This document shows positions 24,320-32,613 of a stretch of DNA of 64,000 bases, piece by piece. The stretch covers positions 2,324,501 to 2,388,500 of the forward strand of contig NZ_VFML01000001.1 in NCBI RefSeq assembly GCF_006715045.1, in the 5' to 3' direction. Both the position numbers and the translations under genes were made by a program. The notes under the pieces were generated by a model that saw only the letters and a program-made list of their open reading frames with translations, had not been told where the DNA came from and made no database searches. Origin of the DNA: Amycolatopsis cihanbeyliensis (lineage in GTDB: Bacteria > Actinomycetota > Actinomycetes > Mycobacteriales > Pseudonocardiaceae). Each line of letters begins with the position of its first letter. Position 1 is the first letter of the stretch.

Positions 24320-25829
24320 CCTCGCGATCATCGCGGTCTTTCTGGTGGGAACGCCGCTACTGGGGATCGCTATCGGCGGAAAGCAGAAGTCGTCAACGGA
24401 CTACTTCGTCGGCAGCAGGCGGATACCGTGGTGGGCGGTGACGTTCTCGGTGGTGGCTACCGAGACCTCGACGCTGACCGTGATCAGCGTGCCGACGGTC
24501 GCCTATCTCGGCAACATCACCTACCTGCAGTTGGCCATCGGTTACCTGATCGGCCGGACGTTGGTGGCTTTCGTACTGCTGCCGAAGTACTACTCGGGCG
24601 ACATAGTGAGCGCGTACGCGTTTCTCGGCAAGCGGTTCGGCAGCGGGCTGCAGGGCACCGCGTCGGTCACCTTCCTGGTCACCCGGTTGCTGGCCGACGG
24701 AGTCCGGTTGTTCGCCACCGCGATCCCGGTGAAGGTGATGCTGAACGCGTTCGGCATCAGTGCCTCGTACTGGATGATCGTGGCGGTGATCGCGCTGTTC
24801 GCGGTGATCTACACCTATCTCGGCGGGATCAGGGCGGTCGTCTGGGTCGACGTCATCCAGATGGGCATCTATATGCTCGGCGCGCTGTTCGCGGTGATCA
24901 TCCTGGCGGGCAAGCTGCCGGACGGCTGGTTCGGCTCGGCGGTCGACGCGGGCAAGTTCCAGCTGTTCGACTTCTCCTCCGACCTGATCACCTCGCAGTA
25001 CGCCTTCATCACCGCGGTGGTCGGCGGCGCCCTGTTCGCGATGGCCTCGCACGGTGCGGACCAGCTGATGGTGCAGCGCCTGCTGGCCTGCCGCAACGTC
25101 CGGGAGAGCCAGAAGGCGGTGATCGCCAGCGGGTTCGTGGTCTTCCTGCAGTTCGGCCTGTTCCTGGTGGTCGGGGCGATGCTCTGGTCGTTCTACCGGG
25201 GTGTGGCGCCCGAGGACATGGGCATGGCGGCCAATGACGAGCTGTTCCCCACCTTCATCGTGAACGAGTTGCCGTCCGGGCTGGCCGGGCTGCTGGTCGC
25301 GGGCATCCTCGCGGCGGCGATGAGCACGATCTCCTCCTCGCTGAACTCGCTGTCCACCTCCACCGTCACCGACCTGTACCAGCGCTTCACCAAGCGCCGC
25401 CGGATGCCGGACTCCTCGGTGCTGCGGCACGCCAAGCTGTGGACGCTGATCTGGGCGGTGGTGTTCGTGATCTTCGGGTCCCTGTTCACCAGCACCGACC
25501 AGCCGGTGGTCGAGGTGGGGCTGAGCATCGCCAGCTACACCTACGGGGCGCTGCTCGGCGCGTTCTTCCTCGGCATGCTGGTCAAGCGGGCCAGGCAGGC
25601 GGACGCGATCGTGGCGTTCGTAGCGACGATCGTGGTGAACGCGGTGTTCATCCTCGGCGTCGAGTTCACCGTGGACGGTGAGGCCATGTCGCTGGCGTTC
25701 CCCTGGTATGTCCCGCTCGGCGTGGTGGTGACCCTGCTGGTCGGCGGCCTGCTCTCGTTGCGGCACAGCACGGACGACCCGCGCGGTGGGCCGCCCGCGG
25801 AGCCCGAGGCCGAGGCGAAGTCGGCGTGA
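24306..25829 (+). CDS. Sodium:solute symporter (SSS family)
   Basis: 507-aa membrane protein with about 13 hydrophobic helices. DYFVGSRRIPWWAVTFSVVATETS is the SSS N-terminal motif (split: DYFVGSRRIPWW, SVVATETSTLTV), and HGADQLMVQRLLACRN the conserved middle. GGAG lies just upstream of its ATG, inside anmK. Coupling to anmK suggests import of a MurNAc-, anhydroMurNAc- or muropeptide-derived sugar; this is inference, since sialic acid and other sugars are known SSS substrates. The tail is hydrophilic (DDPRGGPPAEPEAEAKSA). Confidence 0.87.
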   Translation: MRALDLAIIAVFLVGTPLLGIAIGGKQKSSTDYFVGSRRIPWWAVTFSVVATETSTLTVISVPTVAYLGNITYLQLAIGYLIGRTLVAFVLLPKYYSGDIVSAYAFLGKRFGSGLQGTASVTFLVTRLLADGVRLFATAIPVKVMLNAFGISASYWMIVAVIALFAVIYTYLGGIRAVVWVDVIQMGIYMLGALFAVIILAGKLPDGWFGSAVDAGKFQLFDFSSDLITSQYAFITAVVGGALFAMASHGADQLMVQRLLACRNVRESQKAVIASGFVVFLQFGLFLVVGAMLWSFYRGVAPEDMGMAANDELFPTFIVNELPSGLAGLLVAGILAAAMSTISSSLNSLSTSTVTDLYQRFTKRRRMPDSSVLRHAKLWTLIWAVVFVIFGSLFTSTDQPVVEVGLSIASYTYGALLGAFFLGMLVKRARQADAIVAFVATIVVNAVFILGVEFTVDGEAMSLAFPWYVPLGVVVTLLVGGLLSLRHSTDDPRGGPPAEPEAEAKSA

Positions 25830-25832
25830 TCC

Positions 25833-25869
25833 GCGGGGTGGCGGCGGTACCGTCCCGCCGCCACCCCGC
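25833..25869. terminator. Strong bidirectional hairpin terminator
   Basis: GCGGGGTGGCGGCGG (25833-25847), 7-nt loop, CCGCCGCCACCCCGC (25855-25869): a perfect 15-bp stem. It starts 4 nt after the symporter stop and ends 5 nt before the stop of the convergent small gene, so it can end both transcripts. Confidence 0.85.
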
Positions 25870-25873
25870 ATGA

Positions 25874-26128
25874 TCAGTCCGCCAGCAGGCAGGTCAGGCA
25901 GGTACTCCTGGCGCCGCACGGCGGCGCCGGGTCGCTCGCGCGGCAGGTGGTCAGCTCGCACCGCAGGCTCAGGATGGACAGGAAAGCCGGGACGGAAAGC
26001 CCGAACTCGGTCGCGCGCCTGCGGACGAGTGCGTCCTCCTGATCGTCATAACGCACCAGGTACTGGTGCCGCCGGCCGCCCTGGCGGCGACGGCGGCGGC
26101 CGGTCGGACTGAACGCGCTGTCAGTCAC
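25874..26128 (-). CDS. Small MobC/ribbon-helix-helix-like protein with Cys-rich tail
   Basis: 84 aa from the GTG at 26128, chosen because GGAGG stands six bases before it. A basic start (GRRRRRQGGRRHQYLVRY) and DQEDALVRRRATEFGLSVPAFL resemble the MobC-like relaxosome/ribbon-helix-helix proteins of actinobacterial mobile elements. The last 30 residues carry five cysteines (C-x4-C-x8-C-x5-C-x2-C), which could bind metal. No relaxase, integrase or other mobility gene is nearby. Function unknown; it could be a solitary remnant or a small regulator. Confidence 0.55.
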   Translation of the reverse strand: MTDSAFSPTGRRRRRQGGRRHQYLVRYDDQEDALVRRRATEFGLSVPAFLSILSLRCELTTCRASDPAPPCGARSTCLTCLLAD

Positions 26129-26433
26129 GTATCGCCTCCAAGTCGTGGATTTCGTCGCCCTCGACGGATTGCCCACCGGATCGAAATCCGAACCACGGTA
26201 TTCGGGGAGCCGCCACGCTATCGCGGAACACGGGATCTCCACGTCGAATCCAATGGGCGACGTGAATAGCTTACTGAAGTGTTCCGTAGTGAACATCCCG
26301 CCATCCGGGTGGTACCCCGGAATTGCGATTTTCAACAATTCGCCGTGGCGGGCGAACCTGCTCCCGTCCGCGGGGGACGGGGTTCGGCCGCCGGGTGAGG
26401 TGACACCGCGGCAGGCCGCCGAGTATCGGTGCC

Positions 26434-26980
26434 ATGCAAGGAACCCGGCCACGCTGGTTGATCCCCGCGGCCGGCCTCGGGGTGGGCGCGTACCTCGCCG
26501 GACCGGCACTGTTGCGCCTACTCGGCGAGGTCATGGCGCCGGCGCGGGGGAGGTCACCGACACCCGGAACGGTCCACCTTCGCCGGCACGCGTCACCGTG
26601 CGCGTCCCGCGGTGGGCGGGAGGCGGGGCGGCCACCGCGGGCGGCATACGTGATCGCCTATGCGGCCACCGCACTCTCACTCACCTACGGAATTTCCCAT
26701 TTCTGGCGGGTACCGGGTATTCCGTTCGGTTTCCCGAGTCAGGACCACGGCGGTTCCACGGAAGCGCTGTCCGCCGCGGGGAAACCGCCGGCACCGGCCT
26801 GCTGCTCGGCGAGTGGATGATGGGTCCGTCGGCCCGATCGCCGCGGTTCTCGCGCTCGCGACCGTGCATCCGTGGGGAGGGCGCGTCCCGCGCCGGTTGC
26901 TCGTCGCCGCGAGCCGGCTCGGTTTCGGCATGCTCACCATCACCCTGAGCCGGTGCGGGCATCCGGCCGCGGCGCGGTGA
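26434..26980 (+). pseudogene. Possible frameshifted membrane-protein remnant
   Basis: Three reading frames in turn give membrane-protein-like pieces: RPRWLIPAAGLGVGAYLAGPAL (split in frame 1: RPRWLIPAAGLG, VGAYLAGPALLRL), AYVIAYAATALSLTYGISHFW again in frame 1, GTGLLLGEWMMG in frame 3, and VGPIAAVLALATVHPWGG plus RRLLVAASRLGFGMLTITLS in frame 2. Together they resemble a small actinobacterial multi-helix membrane protein with several frameshifts. No single frame gives a believable gene. The flank 26129-26433 holds no gene I can support and is less GC-rich than the rest. Confidence 0.35.
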
Positions 26981-26990
26981 ACCCGCGCGA

Positions 26991-27377
26991 TCAGCCGGCG
27001 CCCCGCTCCGCCGGGCTGCACAGCACGCAGAACTCGTTGCCCTCCGGGTCGGCGAGGACGGCCCAGCCGAGGCAGACGGCGCCCGGCTTCCGATGATCGG
27101 CGACCATCGTCGCCCCGAGCTCGAGCAGCCGCCGCACCTCGTCTTCCCGCGTCCGATCCTGCGGGCGCAGGCACACATGCAGCCGGTTCTTGCCCGCCTT
27201 CGCTTCGGGGACTTGCAGGAAGACCAGGTCCACTCCGTTGCCGAGGGAGATCAAGGCCTCCGGATCCCCCGGCTGGTCCTCATCGGAGACCGGGCGGTCG
27301 ACGACCTGGCTCCAGAACTGGGCCAGCTGGTAGGGGTCGGCACAGTCGATGGCGACGTTCTGCACGAATGCACTCAT
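26991..27377 (-). CDS. VOC-family (glyoxalase/bleomycin-resistance-like) protein
   Basis: 128 aa with two beta-alpha-beta-beta-beta modules: QNVAIDCADPYQLAQFWSQV at the start and RLHVCLRPQDR ... AVLADPEGNEFCVL in the second half. This is the common actinobacterial PhnB/glyoxalase-like subfamily. Metal ligands are only partly evident (Asp11, His, Glu of GNEFCVL). Substrate unknown. It is a single gene, divergent from the amidohydrolase 64 bp away. Confidence 0.8.
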   Translation of the reverse strand: MSAFVQNVAIDCADPYQLAQFWSQVVDRPVSDEDQPGDPEALISLGNGVDLVFLQVPEAKAGKNRLHVCLRPQDRTREDEVRRLLELGATMVADHRKPGAVCLGWAVLADPEGNEFCVLCSPAERGAG

Positions 27378-27441
27378 ACCGGGCTAGCCTGCCCATGGTT
27401 ACCGCCGCCGTCCACGTCTTTTCGCGGGAAGGAGCAGCACC

Positions 27442-28254
27442 ATGCCGATCATCGACGTCTGGGCGCAGCACCCGACACCCCGGTTCCTCCGGCACGAGAT
27501 GCTCGACTCGCTGCGCCGGTGGCTGGGCGAGGAGATCCCGGCCGGAGAGGTGCCGGTGTCGGCCACGCTGGCCGTGCTGGACGCGGGCGGGGTGGACAGG
27601 GCGCTGCTCAGCGCCTGGCACGGGCCGGAGGGTGCGCTGGTGTCGAACGACGAGGTCGCCGCGTTCGTCGCCGAGGCGCCGGAACGGCTCGGCGGGGTGG
27701 CTTCGGTGGACCTGGGCAAGCCGATGGCGGCCGTGCGGGAGCTGCGGCGCGCGGTGCGCGAGCTCGGGTTCGTGGCGCTGCGGGTGGTGCCCTGGCTGTG
27801 GGGGCTGCCGCCGAACGACCGGCGCTACTACCCGCTGTACGCGGAGTGTGTCGAGCTCGGCATCCCGTTCTGCACCCAGGTCGGGCACACCGGACCGCTG
27901 CGCGCTTCGGAGACCGGCAGGCCCATCCCGTATCTGGACGAGGTGGCACTGGACTTCCCGGAGTTGACGATCGTGGCGGGACATATCGGTTACCCGTGGA
28001 CGACCGAGATGATCGCTCTGGCCACCAAGTACCCGAACGTGTACATCGACACCTCGGCCTACACCGTTCGCCGCTACCCCGCCGAGCTGGTGAGCTACCT
28101 GCGCGCGCACGGCAGGCGCAAGGTGCTGTTCGGCACGAACTACCCGATGCTCACCCCGGAACGGGCACTCGCCGGGCTGGACGACCTCGGGCTGGACGAG
28201 GAAACCACCGAGCTGTTCCTCGCGGGCAACGCCCGACGGGTGTTCGGCGACTGA
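27442..28254 (+). CDS. Amidohydrolase (ACMSD/TIM-barrel type)
   Basis: 270 aa, with GGAAGGAG before the ATG. The metal-dependent hydrolase barrel shows IIDVWAQHP at the start (an HxH-like pair is replaced by AQH), FCTQVGHTG, IVAGHIGYPW and the C-terminal LFGTNYPM, GNARRVFG typical of amidohydrolase-2 family members. The usual N-terminal HxH metal motif is incomplete. Decarboxylase or lactonase activity is possible; substrate unknown. Array C follows its stop. Confidence 0.78.
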   Translation: MPIIDVWAQHPTPRFLRHEMLDSLRRWLGEEIPAGEVPVSATLAVLDAGGVDRALLSAWHGPEGALVSNDEVAAFVAEAPERLGGVASVDLGKPMAAVRELRRAVRELGFVALRVVPWLWGLPPNDRRYYPLYAECVELGIPFCTQVGHTGPLRASETGRPIPYLDEVALDFPELTIVAGHIGYPWTTEMIALATKYPNVYIDTSAYTVRRYPAELVSYLRAHGRRKVLFGTNYPMLTPERALAGLDDLGLDEETTELFLAGNARRVFGD

Positions 28255-28280
28255 GGCAGCCGGACCTGCCGCACGTGGAC

Positions 28281-28385
28281 GGCCAACTCGCGGACGTAAG
28301 CAGCAAACTCGCGCGCATGGGCAGCAAACTCGGGTACGTGGAGAGCAAACACGCCTACGGGGACGGCAAACACGCCGCTAGGCCT
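28281..28385. repeat. 21-bp repeat array C, one-sided (5 units)
   Basis: Forward units start at 28281, 28302, 28323, 28344 and 28365, exactly 21 nt apart, cores CTC, CTC, CTC, CAC, CAC. The half-unit before 28281 (GCACGTGGAC) looks like a decayed sixth unit tail. The array fills the gap between two convergent genes, and its last unit contains the smc stop codon (28378-28380). In the smc transcript the units read as GTGTTTGCC-type first, GAGTTTGCT-type last. Confidence 0.9.
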
Positions 28386-31300
28386 GGGCGGGTTCGGGCT
28401 GCTCCACCTCGTCGTCGGAGCGCAGTCGCTGGGAGATCACCTGGGTGATCCCGTCGCCCTGCATGCTCACCCCGTACAGCGCGTCGGCGATCTCCATGGT
28501 CGCCTTCTGGTGGGTGATGATGATCAGCTGGGAGGCGGAGCGGAGCTGCTCCAGCAGGCCGATCAGCCTGCGCATGTTGGTGTCGTCCAGCGCGGCCTCG
28601 ACCTCGTCCATCACGTAGAAGGGCGAGGGGCGCGCCCGGAAGATCGCGACCAGCATGCCCACCGCGACCAGCGACTTCTCCCCGCCGGAGAGCAGGGACA
28701 GTCGCTTGACCTTCTTGCCTGGCGGGCGTGCCTCCACGTCCACCCCGGTGGTGAGCGGGTCGTTCGGCTCGGTGAGCACCATCCGGCCCTCGCCGCCGGG
28801 GAACAGCACCGAGAACACGGTCTCGAACTCCCGCGCGACATCCTCATAGGCGCTGGTGAACACCTCGAGGATCTTCTCGTCCACCTCCTTGATCACGCTC
28901 TCCAGGTCCTCGCGGGTCTTCTTCAGGTCCTCCAGCTGCGTGGAGAGGAACTTGTAACGTTCCTCCAGCGCCGCGAACTCCTCGAGGGCCAGCGGGTTGA
29001 CCTTGCCGAGCAGGTTCAGGTCCTTCTCCGCCCGCTTGGCCCGCCGCTCCTGGGTGTCCCGCTCGTACGGGATGGGCTGCGGCTCGGCCACCGCCTCGCC
29101 GCGCTCCTTGGCCGCCTCGTACTCCGCCATCTCGCCGGCACCGGGAGGCACCGGCACGTCCGGGCCGTACTCGGTGACCAGGTCTTCCAGCCCGATGCCG
29201 AAGTCCTCGGACACCTTGGTCTCCAGCTGCTCCAGCCGCATCCGCTGCTCGGCCCGCAGCACCTCGTCCCGGTGCACCGCGTCGGTCAGCTTCTCCAGCT
29301 CGCCGGTCAGCTCGCGGACCCGGTTGCGCACCTGGCCGAGGGTCTCCTCGCGCCGCTGCCGCCGCTCCTGCTCGGCATCCCGCTCGGCGGCGGCGCGCTG
29401 CAGCGAGGTCTCGATCCGGTCCAGCGCGAACTCGCCCGCGTTGACCACGGCCCTGGCGACCTCCGCACCATGCGCCCGCGCGATCCGTGCCTTCTCGGCC
29501 CGCTCCCGCGCCTGCCGCTCGGCCTGCGCGGCACGGCGCAGCGAGTCCGCCTTGCCCGCGATCCCACGTGCCCGTTCCTCGGCGGTGCGCAGGGCGAGCC
29601 GGGCGTCCACCTCCTGCTGCCGGACGGTGGAAAGGGACTCGGCGGCGGCATCCCGCTCGGTGGTGTCCGGGTCCTCCTCCACCGGTTGCTCGGACACGGC
29701 CGTCAGCCGTTCCTCCAGCTCGGCCAGGTCGGCGAGGGCCTGTTCCCTGCTCTGCTCGACCTTGTCGCGCTGCTGCCGCAGCCGCTGCACATCGGCCTCG
29801 GCCGAGCGCACCGCCTGCTCCATGCTGCTCAGCCGCTCGGACGAGCGGGCCTTGCGCACCTTGGCCTCGCTGAGCGCCTCCTTGGCCTTGCCGACCTCGT
29901 CCCTGCGGTCCTGCTGCTGGGCGCGGGCGCCCTCCAGCTCGGCGCTGGTGCGTTCCAGCCTGCGCTCCGCGGCGAGCATCCGGTCCTGCGCCTCGTCGAC
30001 CGCCGCCTGCACCTCGATCACGCTCTCCGCGGCCGAGCCGCCGACCGCCCAGTGCGCCCCGAACACATCGCCGTCCCTGGTGACCGTGCTGACCTCCGGA
30101 TAGAGGCCGACCAGGTCGCGCGCGGCCGCCAGGTCCTCCACCACGGCCACCCGTTCCAGCGCGCGCTCCACCGCGGGCCGCAGCCCTTCCGGCGCCCGCA
30201 CCACGTCCCGTGCCCAGCGGGCGCCGGTGGGCAACGTGGGCCAGGTCGCCGGGTCGGTTCCCGGTTCCTGCCCACCGAGCAGCAGCCCGGCCCGGCCGGC
30301 GTCCTCGGACTTCAGGTAGCGCAGCGCGGCGAGGGCGTCGTCGCCCGCGGACACCGCCACGGCGTCGGCCACCGGCCCGAGCGCGGCGGCCAGCGCCACC
30401 TCGAACCCGGCGTCCACGGTGAGCAGCGCGGCCACCGAGCCGAGCAGTCCCGGCAGCTCGTCGGCGGCGCCGAGCAGCGCGCCCGCGCCGTCCTTGCGCT
30501 TGAGCCCCATGGACAGCGCGTCCACCCGCGCCTTCTCCGAGGCGATCTCGCGCTCGGCCTCGCGCTCGGCCTTGACCAGCTCCTCCACCCGCGCCTTGGC
30601 GTCCTCGTTGGCCCGCACCGCGCGGTCGTGCCGCTCCTGCAGGTCGGCGTCGTCGGAGTCCTCCAGCCCGCCCTCGGCGCGGGTCCGCTCCAGCTCCTCG
30701 GCCGCGGTCTCGGCCCTGCTCTCCGCCTCCTCGATCCCGGTGGTGAGCCGGTCGATCTCGTCCGCGGTGGCGCCGGTCTTGCTGCGCAGGGCCTCGACCT
30801 GGCCACTGAGCTTGGCGATCCCTTCCCGCCGGTCGGCGATGGCGCGCACGGCGGCCATGTGCTCCCGCTCGGCGGCCTGCACCAGGCGATCCAGCTCCTC
30901 GCGGCGGGCGACCGTCTCGGAGAGCACGGACCTCGCCTCGGTGACGCCCTCGTTCAGCTCCTCCTCGCGGGCGGCGGCCTCCTCCGCCTCGGCGAGCAGT
31001 TCCTCCGGGTCGCGGTCACCGGTGGGGGCCTCCACCTCGGCGGAGAGGTGCCGTTCCCGCTCCACCGCCAGCCGCACGGTGCCGCGCAGCCGCTCGGCCA
31101 GCGCGGACAGCTTGTACCAGGTGTCCTGCGCCGCGGCCAGCTTCGGCGCGTCCTCGGCGATGGCGTTCTCCAGCTCGGTCTGCTCCGAGGTGGCCACCTC
31201 GAGGGCCTGCTCCACCTCGGCGCGCCGGGCGCGGGCGGCCTTCTCGTCGGCCTCCTCCTTGGCCAGGGTGTTGCGCTGGGTCACCAGGTCGTCGGCGAGT

Positions 31301-31986
31301 AGGCGCAGCCGGGAGTCGCGCAGCTCGGACTGCACGGCCTGCGCCTTGCGGGCGATCTCGGCCTGCTTGCCCAGCGGCTTGAGTTGGCGACGCAGCTCGC
31401 TGGTGAGGTCGGTGAGCCGGTCCAGGTTGCCCTGCATCGCGTTGAGCTTGCGGACCGCCTTCTCCTTGCGCTTGCGGTGCTTGAGCACCCCCGCGGCCTC
31501 CTCGATGAAGGCGCGGCGCTCCTCCGGCTTGGCCTGCAGGATCTCGGACAGCTGGCCCTGCCCGACGATGACGTGCATCTCCCTGCCAATGCCGGAGTCG
31601 GAGAGCAGTTCCTGCACGTCGAGCAGGCGGCAGGTGCTCCCGTTGATCTCGTACTCGCTGGCGCCGTCGCGGAACATCCGCCGGGTGATGGACACCTCGG
31701 AGTACTCGATGGGCAGCGCACCGTCGGCGTTGTCGATGGTCAGGGTGACCTCGGCGCGGCCGAGGGCCGCGCGACCGGAGGTGCCGGCGAAGATGACGTC
31801 CTCCATCTTGCCGCCGCGCAGGTCCTTGGCACCCTGCGTGCCCATCACCCAGCGCAACGCGTCGAGCACATTGGACTTGCCCGAACCGTTCGGGCCGACG
31901 ACGCAGGTGATGCCCGGCTCGAACCGCAACGTGGTGGCCGAGGCGAAGGACTTGAAGCCCTTCAGCGTCAAGCTTTTCAGGTGCAC
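28378..31986 (-). CDS. smc: Chromosome segregation ATPase SMC
   Basis: 1202 aa. The N-terminal ATPase head has Walker A GPNGSGKSNVLDAL (about 32-45) and GQGQLSEILQ. A coiled coil to about 500, hinge about 510-660 (GAADELPGLLGSVAALL, GDVFGAHWAVGG), then the returning coiled coil. The C-terminal head has LSGGEKSLVAVGML and Walker B FYVMDEVEAALDD. It works with ScpA/ScpB on chromosome organisation. The acyP gene lies 131 bp upstream on the same strand, as in mycobacteria. Confidence 0.97.
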   Translation of the reverse strand: MHLKSLTLKGFKSFASATTLRFEPGITCVVGPNGSGKSNVLDALRWVMGTQGAKDLRGGKMEDVIFAGTSGRAALGRAEVTLTIDNADGALPIEYSEVSITRRMFRDGASEYEINGSTCRLLDVQELLSDSGIGREMHVIVGQGQLSEILQAKPEERRAFIEEAAGVLKHRKRKEKAVRKLNAMQGNLDRLTDLTSELRRQLKPLGKQAEIARKAQAVQSELRDSRLRLLADDLVTQRNTLAKEEADEKAARARRAEVEQALEVATSEQTELENAIAEDAPKLAAAQDTWYKLSALAERLRGTVRLAVERERHLSAEVEAPTGDRDPEELLAEAEEAAAREEELNEGVTEARSVLSETVARREELDRLVQAAEREHMAAVRAIADRREGIAKLSGQVEALRSKTGATADEIDRLTTGIEEAESRAETAAEELERTRAEGGLEDSDDADLQERHDRAVRANEDAKARVEELVKAEREAEREIASEKARVDALSMGLKRKDGAGALLGAADELPGLLGSVAALLTVDAGFEVALAAALGPVADAVAVSAGDDALAALRYLKSEDAGRAGLLLGGQEPGTDPATWPTLPTGARWARDVVRAPEGLRPAVERALERVAVVEDLAAARDLVGLYPEVSTVTRDGDVFGAHWAVGGSAAESVIEVQAAVDEAQDRMLAAERRLERTSAELEGARAQQQDRRDEVGKAKEALSEAKVRKARSSERLSSMEQAVRSAEADVQRLRQQRDKVEQSREQALADLAELEERLTAVSEQPVEEDPDTTERDAAAESLSTVRQQEVDARLALRTAEERARGIAGKADSLRRAAQAERQARERAEKARIARAHGAEVARAVVNAGEFALDRIETSLQRAAAERDAEQERRQRREETLGQVRNRVRELTGELEKLTDAVHRDEVLRAEQRMRLEQLETKVSEDFGIGLEDLVTEYGPDVPVPPGAGEMAEYEAAKERGEAVAEPQPIPYERDTQERRAKRAEKDLNLLGKVNPLALEEFAALEERYKFLSTQLEDLKKTREDLESVIKEVDEKILEVFTSAYEDVAREFETVFSVLFPGGEGRMVLTEPNDPLTTGVDVEARPPGKKVKRLSLLSGGEKSLVAVGMLVAIFRARPSPFYVMDEVEAALDDTNMRRLIGLLEQLRSASQLIIITHQKATMEIADALYGVSMQGDGITQVISQRLRSDDEVEQPEPAQA

Positions 31987-32117
31987 GTTGTGCTGACCTT
32001 CCCCTGCCGGATCCGCTGCTGGCCAGCGCTGCCGCTGAGCAGCACCGCCAATCGAGAAATGCTACCGGGCGGTCGCCGGCACCCGTGGGACCTGGGCCGT
32101 GTTTCGCGCGGGCGCGG

Positions 32118-32387
32118 TCAGCGTTCGGCGAATCCCTTGATGCCGCCGCGCGGGTCGCTCCACCGCTCCGCCACGTGATCCACCCGACCGGGTGACTCGC
32201 CCGATCGCAGGGCTGCCAACAACCGCGCACAGTGGTCCTTCGACCCCTCGGCGATCACCTCGACCCGCCCGTCGGCGAGGTTGCTCGCGCTGCCGACCAG
32301 TCCGAGTTCCAGCGCCCTGCTGCGCGTCCACCAGCGGAAACCGACACCCTGCACCTGACCGTGCACCCAGGCAGTGAGGCGCGTCAC
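32118..32387 (-). CDS. acyP: Acylphosphatase
   Basis: 89 aa from the GTG at 32387 (GTG 32405 is an in-frame alternative). It hydrolyses carboxyl-phosphate bonds. The phosphate loop with catalytic Arg is GQVQGVGFRWWTR; the catalytic Asn is in SASNLADGRVEV. The longer open frame upstream is unrelated. It keeps the conserved place just before smc. Confidence 0.92.
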   Translation of the reverse strand: MTRLTAWVHGQVQGVGFRWWTRSRALELGLVGSASNLADGRVEVIAEGSKDHCARLLAALRSGESPGRVDHVAERWSDPRGGIKGFAER

Positions 32388-32529
32388 ATCCTGTTGTCCC
32401 TGCACGGTTCCATGGTGCCGGACACCCAGGGTCAGCGCGGTGTGGCGGCGGTCTCGCACCGGAGTACCCGGCGGTGGTAGCGTGCCGCGGGTCCGCTCAG
32501 GATTTTCACCCTTCCGAGCGATCTGCACG

Positions 32530-32569
32530 ACAATTGACACAACAATTGACCAGTCCTGACCAGCCCTGA
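32530..32569 (+). repeat. Paired direct repeats in the promoter region of the Pro/Thr-rich protein
   Basis: ACAATTGAC occurs at 32530-32538 and 32542-32550, 12 nt apart. It runs into CCAGTCCTGA (32550-32559) and CCAGCCCTGA (32560-32569), then TCAG. These repeats lie 45-85 nt before the ATG at 32614, in the 226-bp region divergent from acyP. TTGAC within each copy could serve as -35; the arrangement also fits a tandem operator. Confidence 0.45.
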
Positions 32570-32613
32570 TCAGCTCGTTGAGTCCCCACCGACGTTCGTG
32601 CGAGGAGCCAGGC

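Noticed and set aside
26145..26948. 267-aa intact gene on the plus strand in the gene-poor patch
   Set aside because: No domain, no ribosome site, and the membrane-like pieces switch frame, so an intact gene is unlikely.
28140..28373. 77-aa minus-strand frame made of FALHVPEFAAHAREF-type repeats, and similar frames over the other arrays
   Set aside because: They arise because 21 bp is a multiple of three and the repeat lacks stops. There is no ribosome site or conserved start; I treat the arrays as non-coding.
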